DNA of 64,000 nucleotides from Chromatiales bacterium (GTDB lineage Bacteria; Pseudomonadota; Gammaproteobacteria; JAGRGH01), in the NCBI GenBank assembly GCA_020445605.1, contig JAGRGH010000032.1:164693-228692 (forward strand), written 5' to 3'. This document shows, one piece after another, positions 1 to 9,431 of this stretch. The notes beneath the pieces were generated by a model. It searched no databases. It was not told the origin of the DNA and worked only from the letters and a program-made list of their open reading frames with translations. Each line of letters begins with the position of its first letter. The stretch's first letter is position 1. The position numbers and the translations under genes are program-made.

Positions 1-110
1 GCACCTGGTTGGCGATCCGGCGCCTCGGCCGCTGCCATCCCTGGGCGGAAGGCGGCCTTGACCCCGTTCCACCCGGCACGGGTTCGGCCCGTTTCGGCGA
101 ACCGCACTGA
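1..110 (+). CDS. yidD: YidD, C-terminal end (partial)
   Basis: The frame that opens at base 3 encodes 35 residues ending at a TGA at 108-110. It contains RRLGRCHPW followed by GGLDPVP, which is the conserved C-terminal signature of YidD, the small membrane-associated factor that assists YidC-mediated insertion. The N-terminal part lies left of the window. Its position just before yidC matches the usual rpmH-rnpA-yidD-yidC-mnmE order, which supports the call even though the fragment is short. The gap to yidC is 20 bases, so the two are probably co-transcribed. Confidence 0.88.
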   Translation, partial: TWLAIRRLGRCHPWAEGGLDPVPPGTGSARFGEPH

Positions 111-130
111 AGTTTCCCGAGAAGGCCTCA

Positions 131-1795
131 ATGGATACGCAACGTCTGATCCTGTTCATCGTCATCGGCTTCTCGGTGATGATGTTGTGGCAGTCTTGGG
201 AGCACCGAAACGCCCAGCCGCTTCCCGCAACCGGCCAGTCCACGGCCTCCGTCCAGGGTGAAGCGCCGCCGTCGGCGGGCGAAAGCCTTACCAGCGTACC
301 GCCGGCTGCGGGCGGTGATTCGGGTCCGGCGGTCGTCGCAACCTCGGGTGCGGTGCTCTCGAAGGGCGAACGGGTAAACGTACGAACCGATGTGCTCGAC
401 GTCGAAATCGACACCCGGGGTGCGGATCTGCGACGTATTCGTCTGCCTGCCTATCCGGTCGATATCGATCATCCGGATGAACCTTTCGTGCTGCTGAACG
501 ACGAACTGCCGAAGTTTTTCATCGCTCAGGCGCGTTTGGTCGCAAGCCCCGGTGCCGCCGCTGTCGCCGATCAGCCGATCTTCAAGACCGAGCACAAGCA
601 CTACGAACTCGCTGGCGACGCCGGTGAAATGACGGTTGTGTTGACCGCTGATGGCGGCAACGGCATCGCGATCGAACGGCGCTATCTATTCAAACGTGGT
701 GACTACGCCATCGGCGTGCAGACCGTGGTGACCAATGCTTCCGGTGCCGAGTGGAAGGGCTACGAATACCGTCAGCTGCAACGCACCCAGGTGCCGGAAG
801 GCAGCGGCAACGCATTCATCTACACCTACGACGGTGGTGTGATCTACAGCCCGGAGGAAAAGTACGAGAAGGTTTCGTTCGAGGATATGCTCGACAAGCG
901 TCTCGAACGCAGCGTACAGGGTGGCTGGATCGCGATGATCCAGCATTACTTCGTCGGCGCATGGGTTCCAACTGCCGACCAGCGGCAGTTGTTCTATACC
1001 CGCACGGCGTCGAACTCGCGCTACATCCTCGGCATGACCACGCCGTCCGTCCGCATTGCGAACGGCGACCGGGCGACATTCGATTCGACCATCTTCGCGG
1101 GGCCAAAACTTCAGGATCGATTGGAAGAACTCGCGCCTGGTCTTGATCTGACCGTCGACTACGGCGCGCTCACGATCATTGCCAAACCGATCTTCTGGCT
1201 CATGCAGCAGATTCACAATCTGGTCGGCAACTGGGGTTGGACGATCATCCTGCTGACGATTCTGATCAAGCTCGTGTTCTACAAGCTTTCGGAAACCAGC
1301 TATCGTTCGATGGCGCACATGCGCCGCGTCGGTCCAAAGCTGCAACAGCTTCGCGAGCGCCACAAGGACGACAAGCAGAAACTCAACCAGGCGATGATGG
1401 ATTTGTACAAGAAGGAAAAGATCAATCCACTCGGCGGTTGTCTGCCGATTGTGGTGCAGATCCCGGTGTTCATCGCCTTGTACTGGGTGCTGCTCGAGAG
1501 CGTGGAAATGCGCCAGGCACCGTGGGTGTTGTGGATTCGTGATCTTTCGCTCAAGGATCCGTATTTCGTGCTGCCCCTGATCATGGGTGCGACGATGTTC
1601 ATTCAGCAGAAGCTGAATCCCGCGCCGCCCGATCCGATTCAGGCGAAGATCATGATGGCGCTGCCGGTGATCTTCACGGTGTTTTTCGCCTTCTTCCCGT
1701 CGGGCCTCGTGCTGTATTGGGCCGTGAACAATGCACTGTCGATCCTGCAGCAATGGACCATCACCAAACGCATCGAGGCGGCAGCCGCGCACTGA
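131..1795 (+). CDS. yidC: Membrane protein insertase YidC
   Basis: This 554-residue protein has the length and layout of Gram-negative YidC. An N-terminal membrane anchor (about residues 5-20) is followed by a Pro/Ala-rich linker, a large periplasmic beta domain (about 60-340) and the conserved insertase core (about 350-545). The core shows hydrophobic segments such as GWTIILLTILIKLVF, a Lys/Arg-rich cytoplasmic loop and the GGCLPIVVQIPVFIALYWVL segment. YidC inserts and folds inner-membrane proteins alone or with SecYEG. The ATG at 131 puts the anchor at the N-terminus as expected. It sits between yidD and mnmE, 42 bases before mnmE. Confidence 0.97.
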   Translation: MDTQRLILFIVIGFSVMMLWQSWEHRNAQPLPATGQSTASVQGEAPPSAGESLTSVPPAAGGDSGPAVVATSGAVLSKGERVNVRTDVLDVEIDTRGADLRRIRLPAYPVDIDHPDEPFVLLNDELPKFFIAQARLVASPGAAAVADQPIFKTEHKHYELAGDAGEMTVVLTADGGNGIAIERRYLFKRGDYAIGVQTVVTNASGAEWKGYEYRQLQRTQVPEGSGNAFIYTYDGGVIYSPEEKYEKVSFEDMLDKRLERSVQGGWIAMIQHYFVGAWVPTADQRQLFYTRTASNSRYILGMTTPSVRIANGDRATFDSTIFAGPKLQDRLEELAPGLDLTVDYGALTIIAKPIFWLMQQIHNLVGNWGWTIILLTILIKLVFYKLSETSYRSMAHMRRVGPKLQQLRERHKDDKQKLNQAMMDLYKKEKINPLGGCLPIVVQIPVFIALYWVLLESVEMRQAPWVLWIRDLSLKDPYFVLPLIMGATMFIQQKLNPAPPDPIQAKIMMALPVIFTVFFAFFPSGLVLYWAVNNALSILQQWTITKRIEAAAAH

Positions 1796-1837
1796 AGACC
1801 CGGGTGATGGTTCGCAGGCCGAATCGTCACAGCGACC

Positions 1838-3181
1838 ATGTCGCCGCGTGACACGATCGCGGCGGTAGCGACCGCGAGCGGTCGCGGCGCCATCGCGATC
1901 GTCCGCGTTTCCGGCCCCGCAGTTTCGGGCATCGCCGGGCAGCTTTTCACGCAACCGATCCCAGTCGGACGATTTTCGCTCGCCACGGCGCGATCGGCCT
2001 CTGGCGAATCCATCGATCGCGGCCTCGCCCTGCTGTTCAGGGCGCCGCGCTCGTTTACCGGCGAAGATGTTCTCGAGTTTCACGGCCACGGCGGCAGTGT
2101 CGTCTGTGACGCGATCATCGAACGTGTGCTTGAACTGGGCGCGCGTCTCGCAGAGCCCGGTGAGTTCACGCTGCGCGCGTTCGAGAACGGCAAGCTCGAT
2201 CTTGCACAGGCCGAGGCGGTCGCCGATCTGATCGATGCCGGCAGCCGCCGCGCCGCACGTGCGGCGATGCGTTCGCTGGACGGTGAATTCTCGCGCCGCA
2301 TCCAGGCACTGGCCGACGAGCTGCTGAACCTGCGCGTGTGGATCGAGGCCGGGATCGACTTCAGCGAAGAAGACATTGATTTCATTGCGCGCGGTGAAGT
2401 TCAGGCGCGTGTGGTTGCCATCTCCACACAGATCGACGCGATACTCGTAACGGCTGGTACGGGGCGCGCCCTGCGCGAAGGGCTGAGCATCGTGCTTGCG
2501 GGTCGGCCGAACGCCGGCAAGTCCACACTGCTGAACACGCTTGCGGGTACCGATGCCGCGATCGTGACCGATACGCCCGGAACGACCCGCGACCTGCTGC
2601 GCGAGCAGATCGATCTGGACGGCGTGCCGCTCACCGTGATCGACACGGCAGGCCTGCGCGCGTCCGAGAACGGCATCGAACGAATCGGCGTGGAACGCGC
2701 ATTGGCGGCCGTCGAACGGGCCGATTATCTGCTCTGGATCAGCGACGATTCAGACCCGGAGTCCGCCCCCGAAGCAGACCTGGAACGTTGGCGACTCGGC
2801 GCGGCCGCACGGGTGATTGTTCACAACAAGATCGATCGTAGTGGCCGGCAGTCCGGGCGGGTGCTATCGACGGACCCGGAGTTCGCGGTTTCGTGTTCGA
2901 CGGGTGCTGGACTGGCTGCACTGCGGGCCGGCCTGCGTGAACTTGCCGGAGACACCGGCGAGGCTGGCGCGTTCATCGCACGTCGCCGGCATCTGGATGC
3001 GCTTCGGCGCGCGCAGTCCGAACTGGCCGCTGCCGCGAGCCATCTCACCGCGGGTGATGCCCCGGAACTTGCCGCCGAGGCGCTGCGATTGAGCCACGCT
3101 GCGCTGGGGGAGATTACGGGCCGGGTAAGCTCCGATCAGCTGCTCGGCGAGATCTTTTCCGGCTTTTGCATCGGAAAATAG
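1838..3181 (+). CDS. mnmE: tRNA modification GTPase MnmE
   Basis: A 447-residue protein with the full MnmE plan: an N-terminal folate-binding domain (about 1-118, with FTGEDVLEFHGHGG), a helical domain, and an inserted G domain with P-loop GRPNAGKST (222-230), the TPGTTRD switch region, DTAG and NKID. The C-terminus ends in CIGK, whose Cys is the conserved residue of the family. With MnmG it makes the 5-carboxymethylaminomethyl modification on wobble U34 of certain tRNAs. It follows yidC in the conserved order. Confidence 0.97.
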   Translation: MSPRDTIAAVATASGRGAIAIVRVSGPAVSGIAGQLFTQPIPVGRFSLATARSASGESIDRGLALLFRAPRSFTGEDVLEFHGHGGSVVCDAIIERVLELGARLAEPGEFTLRAFENGKLDLAQAEAVADLIDAGSRRAARAAMRSLDGEFSRRIQALADELLNLRVWIEAGIDFSEEDIDFIARGEVQARVVAISTQIDAILVTAGTGRALREGLSIVLAGRPNAGKSTLLNTLAGTDAAIVTDTPGTTRDLLREQIDLDGVPLTVIDTAGLRASENGIERIGVERALAAVERADYLLWISDDSDPESAPEADLERWRLGAAARVIVHNKIDRSGRQSGRVLSTDPEFAVSCSTGAGLAALRAGLRELAGDTGEAGAFIARRRHLDALRRAQSELAAAASHLTAGDAPELAAEALRLSHAALGEITGRVSSDQLLGEIFSGFCIGK

Positions 3182-3398
3182 GCAAATTTGCCCCTGGAAA
3201 GCCGAAAAATGTCGACTTTTCGCGGGTTTAGGTCTATTGTTTTGCGCGGCGTGACGCCCGGAACCGCCTGAGCTTCAGGCGACGCGGCGCACCCAGGCCT
3301 GTTGCGCGGCCTTGCCAAGCGCAATGTCTAACGACCGTATGCGACCCGGCGGTCGGGCGACCAAGTATTGACGGGTCATGAATGTGAGATCTGCCTGA
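3182..3398. other. Intergenic leader between mnmE and RRM gene
   Basis: About 217 bases without a gene. Two small hairpins are visible: CGAAAA/TTTTCG around 3203-3225, followed by a T-rich stretch, which could be a weak terminator for mnmE, and GCCTGA-GCT-TCAGGC at 3266-3280. The remainder would be the 5' leader of the RNA-binding protein gene. No convincing sigma70 promoter could be picked out. Confidence 0.3.
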
Positions 3399-3671
3399 AT
3401 GAATATCTATGTGGGAAATCTGGCGTACGCCGTCACCAATGACGACCTCCGCGATGCGTTCGCGAAGTTCGGTTCGGTTAGCAACGCCACCGTCATCATG
3501 GACCGGGCAACCGGTCGCTCGAAGGGATTCGGGTTCGTGGAAATGCCGAACGACAACGAAGGTCGCGCGGCTTTGCAGGGGCTGAACGACCAACCGATCA
3601 AGGGCCGCAACATTCGCGTGAATGAAGCACGTCCGCGTCCCGCGCGCCCGCCGCGTCGCGCAGAATACTGA
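3399..3671 (+). CDS. Small RRM-type RNA-binding protein
   Basis: The 90-residue protein is a single RNA recognition motif. RNP2 is IYVGNL (residues 3-8) and RNP1 is KGFGFVEM (42-49), followed by a short basic Pro/Arg tail (PRPARPPRRAEY). This matches the one-domain bacterial Rbp proteins, related to cyanobacterial cold-inducible Rbps and widespread in proteobacteria. It probably binds single-stranded RNA in the cytoplasm; targets cannot be read from sequence. The gene stands alone, with a 217-base leader and a strong hairpin pair downstream. Confidence 0.93.
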   Translation: MNIYVGNLAYAVTNDDLRDAFAKFGSVSNATVIMDRATGRSKGFGFVEMPNDNEGRAALQGLNDQPIKGRNIRVNEARPRPARPPRRAEY

Positions 3672-3680
3672 TCGCTGCGC

Positions 3681-3734
3681 ATCGGCAGGCTGTCTCATGA
3701 CAGCCTGCCGATCCGGGGCCTAGCGCCCCGGTTT
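3681..3734. terminator. Tandem stem-loops between convergent genes
   Basis: A perfect 14-bp inverted repeat (3681-3694 with 3699-3712) encloses a TCAT loop. It is immediately followed by a second perfect 7-bp stem CCGGGGC/GCCCCGG (3713-3719 with 3725-3731) and then TTT. It lies between the end of the RRM gene (plus) and the end of the transglutaminase gene (minus), so it probably terminates both transcripts. The T-run is short, so efficiency is uncertain. Confidence 0.75.
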
Positions 3735-3749
3735 CCGCCAGAACAAGAA

Positions 3750-5732
3750 TCAGTCGATTCGGCGCCGCAGCCCGCGGCGCAGGTCCTTGAGCGCAATTCG
3801 CATGCGCAGCAGTCCAGCGGACGGCTCTGCGTCGGCATAGCGCACCGCGTTGTACGCGGCTGCGAACCGGCGCGCGGCGTCGGCGCACCACGGTGCAGCG
3901 ACTGCGGCCCGCTCCCCGAGCGTAGCCATCCCGTCACCACGCGCGGTGCTGACGCCGATTCGTGCCAGTATTCGCTCGAAGCGCTCGCGTTCCCGACTCA
4001 GACGTGACCGCGCGGCCCCTGGCCGGCGGGCAAACCACGCGAATACCGCCGTCGCAATGATCACCGCGACGATCGCCACGGCCGGCAGCCAGCGAATGCC
4101 GAGCCGGCCCAGTCCGAGGGCGCCGAGCATCTCACGTTGCCGGTCGCGGTCGTAGCCGATCACCCAGTGCGACCAGTGATGCTGTAGCGCGTCACCGAAC
4201 TCACGCACGCCACGCCACAACGCGACCAGCCCGCCGAGGTCGCCGAGATCGAAACGCACGATATCCGCGCCGACCGAACTGCCGAGATCGATTGCGCGCT
4301 CCACGCGTTCGGGTGCGACGGCCGCGGTCGGATCGACCCGCAGCCAGCCGGCGTGGTCCAGGTAGACCTCGACCCAGGCGTGGGCGTCGGCCTGCCGCAC
4401 TCTGAGGTATCCGCCGACGGCGTTGCGGACACCGCCCTGGTATCCGCCCACAACGCGGGCCGGAATCCCGGCGGCGCGCATCAGGACCGCGAACGCCGAG
4501 GCATAGTGTTCGCAGAACCCGCGCCGGGTCTCGAACAGGAAGGCCGCAGTCGGATCGCCGGTGATCCGTGGCGGATTCAGGGTGTAGAAAAACGCCTCGT
4601 CGCGGAAGTGGGCCAGACCCTGGATCACCAGGGCACGGTCGTCCGCGCCCGCTTGCGCCCGCCAGTCCTGCGCCAATGCCAAAACCGCGGGCTCAATCCT
4701 GCGCAACGCCAGGAGCCGTTCGCGTTCATTGCGATCGAGTGGCTCGGCTCGGATCACTTCCGCCGAGCGCATGCGATAGCGGCGTCGTTCCTCGATCGGT
4801 CGGCTGGCGCGCAGCTGGCCCCCGGCGATCAGTTCGGTTTCGGCCGGCGCCTCGAGCGGGCGGTCCAGCGCGAATACTTCGCGCTGGCGGGTCGGCTCCA
4901 GCGTCAGGGTGTATTCGATACTGCCACCGACCGGCACCGGCCGCGCCGGGGGCCCTGTCGCGGTCAGCCCGCGCGACCAGGCCAGCCCGTCAAATTCTGA
5001 AAATACGGGCCCCCGCCAGTAGAGGTTCTGCTGATCGGGCGGGGGACCATCGAACTCAACGCGAAACGCGGTCGATTCATCCAGCGCGAGCTCGGCGATC
5101 TGTCCGGGACGAATCTGCTCGCCGATCCCGGTCACGGCCTTCTCGCCCTGGATCTGCAGCGCCCAGAGCGGCGCCAGCCGTGGTACCAGCAAGAACAGCA
5201 GGGCTGCGACCGGCAGCGCCTGTGCCAGCATCACGAATGCCGTACGCGCGAGCTGGCGCGGCCCGGCAGGCGTCGCGCGCTCGTTTTGCAGCAGCGAGGC
5301 CACGAGCCCGGCCAGCACGGCCGCCGCCCAGAGCACATCGCCGAACCGCTGCGCGAACAGAAATTGTGTCGCGACGAGGAACACGCCCAGATACACCAGC
5401 ATCAGTGCATCGCGTCGCGTGTCGAGCTCGAGCAGCTTCAGGCCGAACATGGTGACCAACAGGGCCGTGCCGGCGTCGCGTCCGAGCACCGAGCGATAGC
5501 TGACGAAAACGGTCGCGACTGCGACGACGACCAGCGTCCCGAGCACCCAGCGCGGCGGACGCAGCCCGGTCCAGCGTACGGCCAGTGCGCGCCAGCCAAG
5601 CGCGCCTGCGGCGATGCCGGCGACCGGCGGCTCCAGTCGCCACAGGTGCGGCGCGGCGGCCGCGGCCAGCAGCGCGCACAGCCACAGCACGAAGCCCGGC
5701 TGCAGGCGGCGCGCAGCGAGTTCAGATGCCAT
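3750..5732 (-). CDS. TgpA-like transglutaminase with N-terminal membrane domain
   Basis: From the chosen ATG at 5732 the protein has 660 residues. A block of about five or six N-terminal membrane segments (DUF3488-like) comes first. A periplasmic transglutaminase core follows, with catalytic Cys in [12 protein letters not shown] (Cys407), His in [10 protein letters not shown] (His451) and Asp in [10 protein letters not shown] (Asp467). A late membrane helix ([14 protein letters not shown]) and a cytoplasmic tail finish it. The layout matches TgpA of Pseudomonas. An upstream ATG at 5780 would add 16 residues but lies deeper inside the DUF58 gene; the 5732 start overlaps that gene by 11 bases, as is usual in these operons. 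It is last in a PqiA-like/moxR/DUF58/tgpA operon. The substrate is unknown. Confidence 0.92.
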   Translation of the reverse strand: MASELAARRLQPGFVLWLCALLAAAAAPHLWRLEPPVAGIAAGALGWRALAVRWTGLRPPRWVLGTLVVVAVATVFVSYRSVLGRDAGTALLVTMFGLKLLELDTRRDALMLVYLGVFLVATQFLFAQRFGDVLWAAAVLAGLVASLLQNERATPAGPRQLARTAFVMLAQALPVAALLFLLVPRLAPLWALQIQGEKAVTGIGEQIRPGQIAELALDESTAFRVEFDGPPPDQQNLYWRGPVFSEFDGLAWSRGLTATGPPARPVPVGGSIEYTLTLEPTRQREVFALDRPLEAPAETELIAGGQLRASRPIEERRRYRMRSAEVIRAEPLDRNERERLLALRRIEPAVLALAQDWRAQAGADDRALVIQGLAHFRDEAFFYTLNPPRITGDPTAAFLFETRRGFCEHYASAFAVLMRAAGIPARVVGGYQGGVRNAVGGYLRVRQADAHAWVEVYLDHAGWLRVDPTAAVAPERVERAIDLGSSVGADIVRFDLGDLGGLVALWRGVREFGDALQHHWSHWVIGYDRDRQREMLGALGLGRLGIRWLPAVAIVAVIIATAVFAWFARRPGAARSRLSRERERFERILARIGVSTARGDGMATLGERAAVAAPWCADAARRFAAAYNAVRYADAEPSAGLLRMRIALKDLRRGLRRRID

Positions 5733-6669
5733 CGGGGTACAACGCCATGGCCCCCAGACAGCGGTCGCGATGGCGGTCACCGTGATCTGCCTCGACGTGC
5801 AGCGTGCCCAGTGCGAGCGCGTAGTCCTGGCCCGCGCGCTCGGCGTCGGTCAGCCATCGGGCCATCCGGCTCAGTCCGGCCTCGAGTTCCAGGTCTGCCG
5901 GCAGACTGATGGCAAGTCGGTTGGCCGAACCGCCGGCGAATGACTTGGTCTGCCAGGGGCCGCCCCGGGCGACCGCCTTCCAGTGCACCCGCCGGTGCGG
6001 ATCGCCGTCGCGGTAGCCGCGCACGCCGTCGAATTCCTCGTCACCGCTGCCGCGACCGCTGAGTCGCAGGCCGTGGTCCGGCTCACCCGGGGGGGGTGGT
6101 ACCGACCCGGTCTCGATGCGTGGATAGACCAGCGTGTGCGCGTCGCTGAGCACGCGGGTCCAGGCGCGCAGAAGGCCCAGCGGATAGCGCGACTCGATCA
6201 GGAGCTCGCCGGGCTGAAAGCGACCCCGACGCTGCGCATCGACCACGAGCGCGATATCGCAGACCTGATCGCGTTCCAGGTCAAGACAATGCACCGCGCC
6301 GCTCAGTGACAGGCACAGACCATTGCGCGCCCGGTGGCCGCCCTCGAGTCGCACCGGCTGCTCGAGCAATTCTCCGACATGCGCCGGAGTGGCGGCCCGC
6401 AGGCGCGCGCCCAGCCCGACCAGGTTGCGCTGGGTCTGCACCATGGCGTTCAGCCCTACGCCACACAGCACAAAGGTCAGCAGATAGGCGAGGTTGTTGC
6501 GGTAGTTCACCGCACCCGCGAACATCAGCGCGAGCAGCCCGGCGAACAGATACCCGTAGCGGGTCGGCAGGATGTAGACGTGCCGTCGGTCGACCGTCAC
6601 GCCGGCGCCGGTGTCGTGCAGCGGTCGTGCGATCTGCGCCCAGCGCGCGCGCAGCCGGGCGAGAATCAT
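5722..6669 (-). CDS. DUF58 domain protein
   Basis: The protein from the ATG at 6669 has 315 residues. Two hydrophobic segments near the N-terminus ([29 protein letters not shown]) are followed by a cytoplasmic part that contains the DUF58 hallmark [20 protein letters not shown]. The reading frame stays open to 6828, but that extension overlaps moxR and is Arg-rich shadow sequence. The chosen start is one base past the moxR stop. DUF58 proteins are regularly encoded with MoxR ATPases and transglutaminases, as here. Their biochemical role is not established; a von Willebrand-like fold is often suggested. Confidence 0.92.
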   Translation of the reverse strand: MILARLRARWAQIARPLHDTGAGVTVDRRHVYILPTRYGYLFAGLLALMFAGAVNYRNNLAYLLTFVLCGVGLNAMVQTQRNLVGLGARLRAATPAHVGELLEQPVRLEGGHRARNGLCLSLSGAVHCLDLERDQVCDIALVVDAQRRGRFQPGELLIESRYPLGLLRAWTRVLSDAHTLVYPRIETGSVPPPPGEPDHGLRLSGRGSGDEEFDGVRGYRDGDPHRRVHWKAVARGGPWQTKSFAGGSANRLAISLPADLELEAGLSRMARWLTDAERAGQDYALALGTLHVEADHGDRHRDRCLGAMALYPDGI

Positions 6670-6670
6670 C

Positions 6671-7624
6671 TCAGGGGATCGGCGTCGTTGTGACGATTTC
6701 GCCAACCCGCGCCGCCGTCTCCGCCCCGGCGTCGAGCCGGTGGGTGGCCACGGCCGGAAAGACCGCCTGCACATCTTCGGGCAGCACGTGACCGCGCGCT
6801 TCAACCAGCGCGTAGGCGCGCGCGGCACTCAGCAGGCCCTGGCCGGCGCGCGGCGATAGCCCGTGCCGGAACAGCCCCGGCGCCCGGCTTGCCGCGAGCA
6901 GCGCCTGGACATAGTCGAGCAGCGCTTCACTGACGCGTACCGCGGCCGCGGTGTGCTGAAGCGATCGAATGGTTGCCGCGTCCAGCACGGGCTCGTGCTC
7001 CAGCAGGGCCACCCGCCGGTCGCCCGATGCGAGCAGCCGGCGCTCGGTGGCCGCATCCGGCAGGCCGAGCGAGATCTGCATCAGGAACCGGTCGAGCTGT
7101 GATTCGGGCAGTGGATAAACGCCGATCTGCTCGGCCGGGTTACGGGTCGCGATCACAAAGAACGGCTTTGGCAATGCATGGGTTTCGCCATCGCTCGTGA
7201 TCTGCCGTTCCTCCATCGCCTCGAGCAGGGCGCTCTGAGTCTTCGCGGTGGCGCGATTGATCTCGTCGGCCAGCACGACCTGCGCGAAGATCGGCCCGGG
7301 ATGAAAGCGGAAAGCGCTGGCCGCCGACTCGTATACCGAGACCCCGATGATGTCGGTTGGCAGGAGGTCGGCCGTGAACTGCACGCGCCGATGGCTCAGA
7401 CCGCTCAGATGCGCAAGCGTGTTCGCGAGTGTCGTCTTGCCGGTGCCCGGCAGGTCATCGACCAGCAGGTGCCCACCGGCAATCATGCACGCGGTGGCCA
7501 GCCGCAGCTCATGCGGTTTGCCGAGCACGATTTCGCCAGCGGCGCTCAGCAGCAGAGCCAGTCGCTCACCGGCCGCGTGCGCCGTCGCAATGCCCGTGTT
7601 CTCTGTTGCGGCCCGCATGTTCAT
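6671..7624 (-). CDS. MoxR-family AAA+ ATPase
   Basis: The ATG at 7624 gives 317 residues and overlaps the stop of the preceding gene as ATGA. Walker A is DLPGTGKTTL, Walker B is VLADEINRA, and sensor 1 lies in FFVIATRNPAEQIGVYPLPE, all typical of MoxR. A longer frame to 7774 is rejected because it only adds shadow sequence. MoxR ATPases act as chaperone-like factors for partner membrane or metal-containing proteins. Here the partners are presumably the DUF58 and transglutaminase products encoded immediately downstream. Confidence 0.95.
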   Translation of the reverse strand: MNMRAATENTGIATAHAAGERLALLLSAAGEIVLGKPHELRLATACMIAGGHLLVDDLPGTGKTTLANTLAHLSGLSHRRVQFTADLLPTDIIGVSVYESAASAFRFHPGPIFAQVVLADEINRATAKTQSALLEAMEERQITSDGETHALPKPFFVIATRNPAEQIGVYPLPESQLDRFLMQISLGLPDAATERRLLASGDRRVALLEHEPVLDAATIRSLQHTAAAVRVSEALLDYVQALLAASRAPGLFRHGLSPRAGQGLLSAARAYALVEARGHVLPEDVQAVFPAVATHRLDAGAETAARVGEIVTTTPIP

Positions 7625-8109
7625 TTCCTGTGTACCCGCGTTCCAAGCAAAAGCATGACCAGAACGGCCGCGCCGAATGCGTACAGTCCAGGCCGGGGTT
7701 CTACGCTCGCCAGCACGCCGGTCTTGGCGGACACCAGGATCACGGCAACGACAAAGACATCCAGCATCGACCACCGCCCGATACGTTCAGCGAGCGCCGA
7801 TGCGCGACGCAGACTCGATTGCGGCGCTGACACCATCGCACCGCCAAGCGCGGCGAGCTTGAACACCGGCAGCGCGACGCTGAACAACGCGATCGCGACC
7901 GAAAGCATCTGTTCACCACCGATCCACAGATCGGCTATCGCACTGAACATGCTCACATCATCGTTGAACACCAACAGCTGCGAGACCCGTGCGAGCGGCA
8001 ACAGGTAACCGGCGGCGAGCAACCCGGCGGCCACGAACCACAACAGTGTGTTGACTCGCGACGGTCCGGAAAGTGCCGGCTCAGCAATCAAGGTTGGTTC
8101 CGATTCCAT
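7621..8109 (-). CDS. PqiA-like membrane protein
   Basis: A 162-residue protein with about four hydrophobic segments and the signature GRWSMLDVFVVAVLVS-like stretch (IGRWSMLDVFVVAVILVSAK) of PqiA/YebS proteins. It is a single PqiA unit rather than the double unit of E. coli PqiA, and lacks the zinc-ribbon cysteines. PqiA proteins partner MCE-domain PqiB/YebT in envelope lipid transport, but no MCE gene is nearby. Instead it starts the moxR-DUF58-tgpA operon with a 4-base ATGA overlap, which suggests a function tied to that complex. Confidence 0.82.
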   Translation of the reverse strand: MESEPTLIAEPALSGPSRVNTLLWFVAAGLLAAGYLLPLARVSQLLVFNDDVSMFSAIADLWIGGEQMLSVAIALFSVALPVFKLAALGGAMVSAPQSSLRRASALAERIGRWSMLDVFVVAVILVSAKTGVLASVEPRPGLYAFGAAVLVMLLLGTRVHRK

Positions 8110-8220
8110 GGGAATTCATTGCAAAAGCACGTGAATGTGCCAATTTTAGCTGCAAAAAACCGGGGAAATGTGTAAGCTTCGCGCCGGAATTTCCCAAACC
8201 ACCCCCAATGGAGCGATACC

Positions 8221-8604
8221 ATGGCGGCAAAGAAAAAATCCGCGGCCAAAAAAAAGGCGGCGGCCACCAAGGCGGCACCGGCCGCCAAAGCAATCACCCA
8301 GAAGATGACCCGTACGCAGATTCTGCAGGCCATCGCCGATGAAACCGGACTGAACCGCAAGCAGGTCGGCGCGGTGTTCGAGTCCTTGAGTGGTCTGGTC
8401 GAGCGCAACCTGCGTCCGCGCGGCTCCGGCGAACTGACGATTCCGTTCAACGGCATGAAGGTCCGCCGTGTGCGCCGCCCGGCGCAGAAGGCCCGCATGG
8501 GTCGCAATCCGGCCACCGGCGAAGCCGTGAAGATTGCCGCGAAACCGGCACGCACGGTTGTGAAGGTCACCGCGCTGAAGATGCTCAAGGACAAGGCCGG
8601 CTGA
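8221..8604 (+). CDS. HU-family DNA-binding protein with Lys/Ala-rich N-terminal tail
   Basis: The 127-residue protein starts with a histone H1-like tail of AAKKK-type repeats (residues 1-27). An HU/IHF-like fold follows (about 28-125): MTRTQILQAIADETGL...VFESL, a beta region, and RMGRNPATGEAVKIAAKPARTVVKV, which resembles the DNA-binding arm and C-terminus of HU. It is probably a nucleoid-associated protein. The ATG lies at the end of a 110-base leader shared with the divergent pqiA-like gene. A strong terminator follows. Confidence 0.9.
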   Translation: MAAKKKSAAKKKAAATKAAPAAKAITQKMTRTQILQAIADETGLNRKQVGAVFESLSGLVERNLRPRGSGELTIPFNGMKVRRVRRPAQKARMGRNPATGEAVKIAAKPARTVVKVTALKMLKDKAG

Positions 8605-8629
8605 ACCAATAGCTTGCTGAAGCCCAAAT

Positions 8630-8659
8630 AAAAAAGGCGGTCTTTTGACCGCCTTTTTT
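8630..8659 (+). terminator. Rho-independent terminator of the HU-like gene
   Basis: The inverted repeat AAAAAAGGCGGTC/GACCGCCTTTTTT has a TTTT loop (8643-8646) and ends in a run of T. It begins 25 bases after the stop codon. The A/T flanks are symmetrical, so it could also stop transcripts arriving from the minus strand. Confidence 0.93.
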
Positions 8660-8703
8660 GTTTCGCGGACCGTGATTCATCCGCACACCATCCGCGGCAT
8701 GAA

Positions 8704-9273
8704 TCAACGATAGCCGTAGGTCTGCTGTGACATGCGCATCTGCCGGCGCAGCATGCCGCGGTAATACACGAGCGCGCTCGTACCGCTGGCAACCACGTCA
8801 AAGATCTTCCAGCCCGAATCTCCGCGGTAGAAGCGGAAGTCGACACTCATCGGGATCGCGTTCGGCCGGATGATCCATGCACGAACAACGGATTCCTTGT
8901 CGCCACGCAGACGCGGTTCCGACAGGCGGACCTGCGCATCGCGGTAGCCGACCAGTGCCTGGGCGAGCGTCGAAAGCAGGTGTCCCTCAATCACCTGGAC
9001 GACGGAGCTGACGGCCTCCGGCGGCATCTGCCGGCCCATCGGGCCCAGTGCCCAGTCGGCCATGTATTCAAAGTCGAACGACGGCGCGATCTCCTGATCG
9101 AGGAACCGCATCGCGGCCTCCCGGTTCTGGGCGCCGCCGCCGCGGACAAAACTGGTCAGCCGGTCGATGCCGTCCTGCAGGACGGCGGTCGGGTCGCCGC
9201 CGGTCGCACCGGCCGGGGCCGTAAAAGCGAGGCAGGCCAGCGAAAGGGCCAAATTACGCAAGGTTCTCATCAT
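8704..9273 (-). CDS. MlaC/Ttg2D-like periplasmic phospholipid-binding protein
   Basis: From the ATG pair at 9273/9270 this is a 189-residue protein with an N-terminal signal peptide (LRNLALSLACLAFTAPAGA). The mature part has MlaC-family features such as RFLDQEIAPSFDFEYMADWALG and a C-terminal VASGTSALVYYRGMLRRQM helix. GGAG lies 8 bases before the first ATG; the open frame to 9345 is not needed. MlaC carries phospholipids between outer and inner membranes. The usual mlaFEDB partners are not beside it, so this is an orphan copy with unknown partners. Confidence 0.88.
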   Translation of the reverse strand: MMRTLRNLALSLACLAFTAPAGATGGDPTAVLQDGIDRLTSFVRGGGAQNREAAMRFLDQEIAPSFDFEYMADWALGPMGRQMPPEAVSSVVQVIEGHLLSTLAQALVGYRDAQVRLSEPRLRGDKESVVRAWIIRPNAIPMSVDFRFYRGDSGWKIFDVVASGTSALVYYRGMLRRQMRMSQQTYGYR

Positions 9274-9431
9274 CGGGTAGTCTCCAGGCGGTCGGTTCAG
9301 GACGCTGCGCAGCTTGCCCGTTGCGCGCGGTCGCCGCAACAACACCGGGAAACAAACCGGGGGCTCGTCGGGTCCGGAACCGCTGATCGGCGCGGGTATA
9401 ATGGCGCGTCAATCCTGCACTGGAAGCCCCC

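Noticed and set aside
686..2089. Minus-strand open frame of 467 codons
   Set aside because: Antisense to yidC and mnmE; His/Arg-rich shadow sequence.
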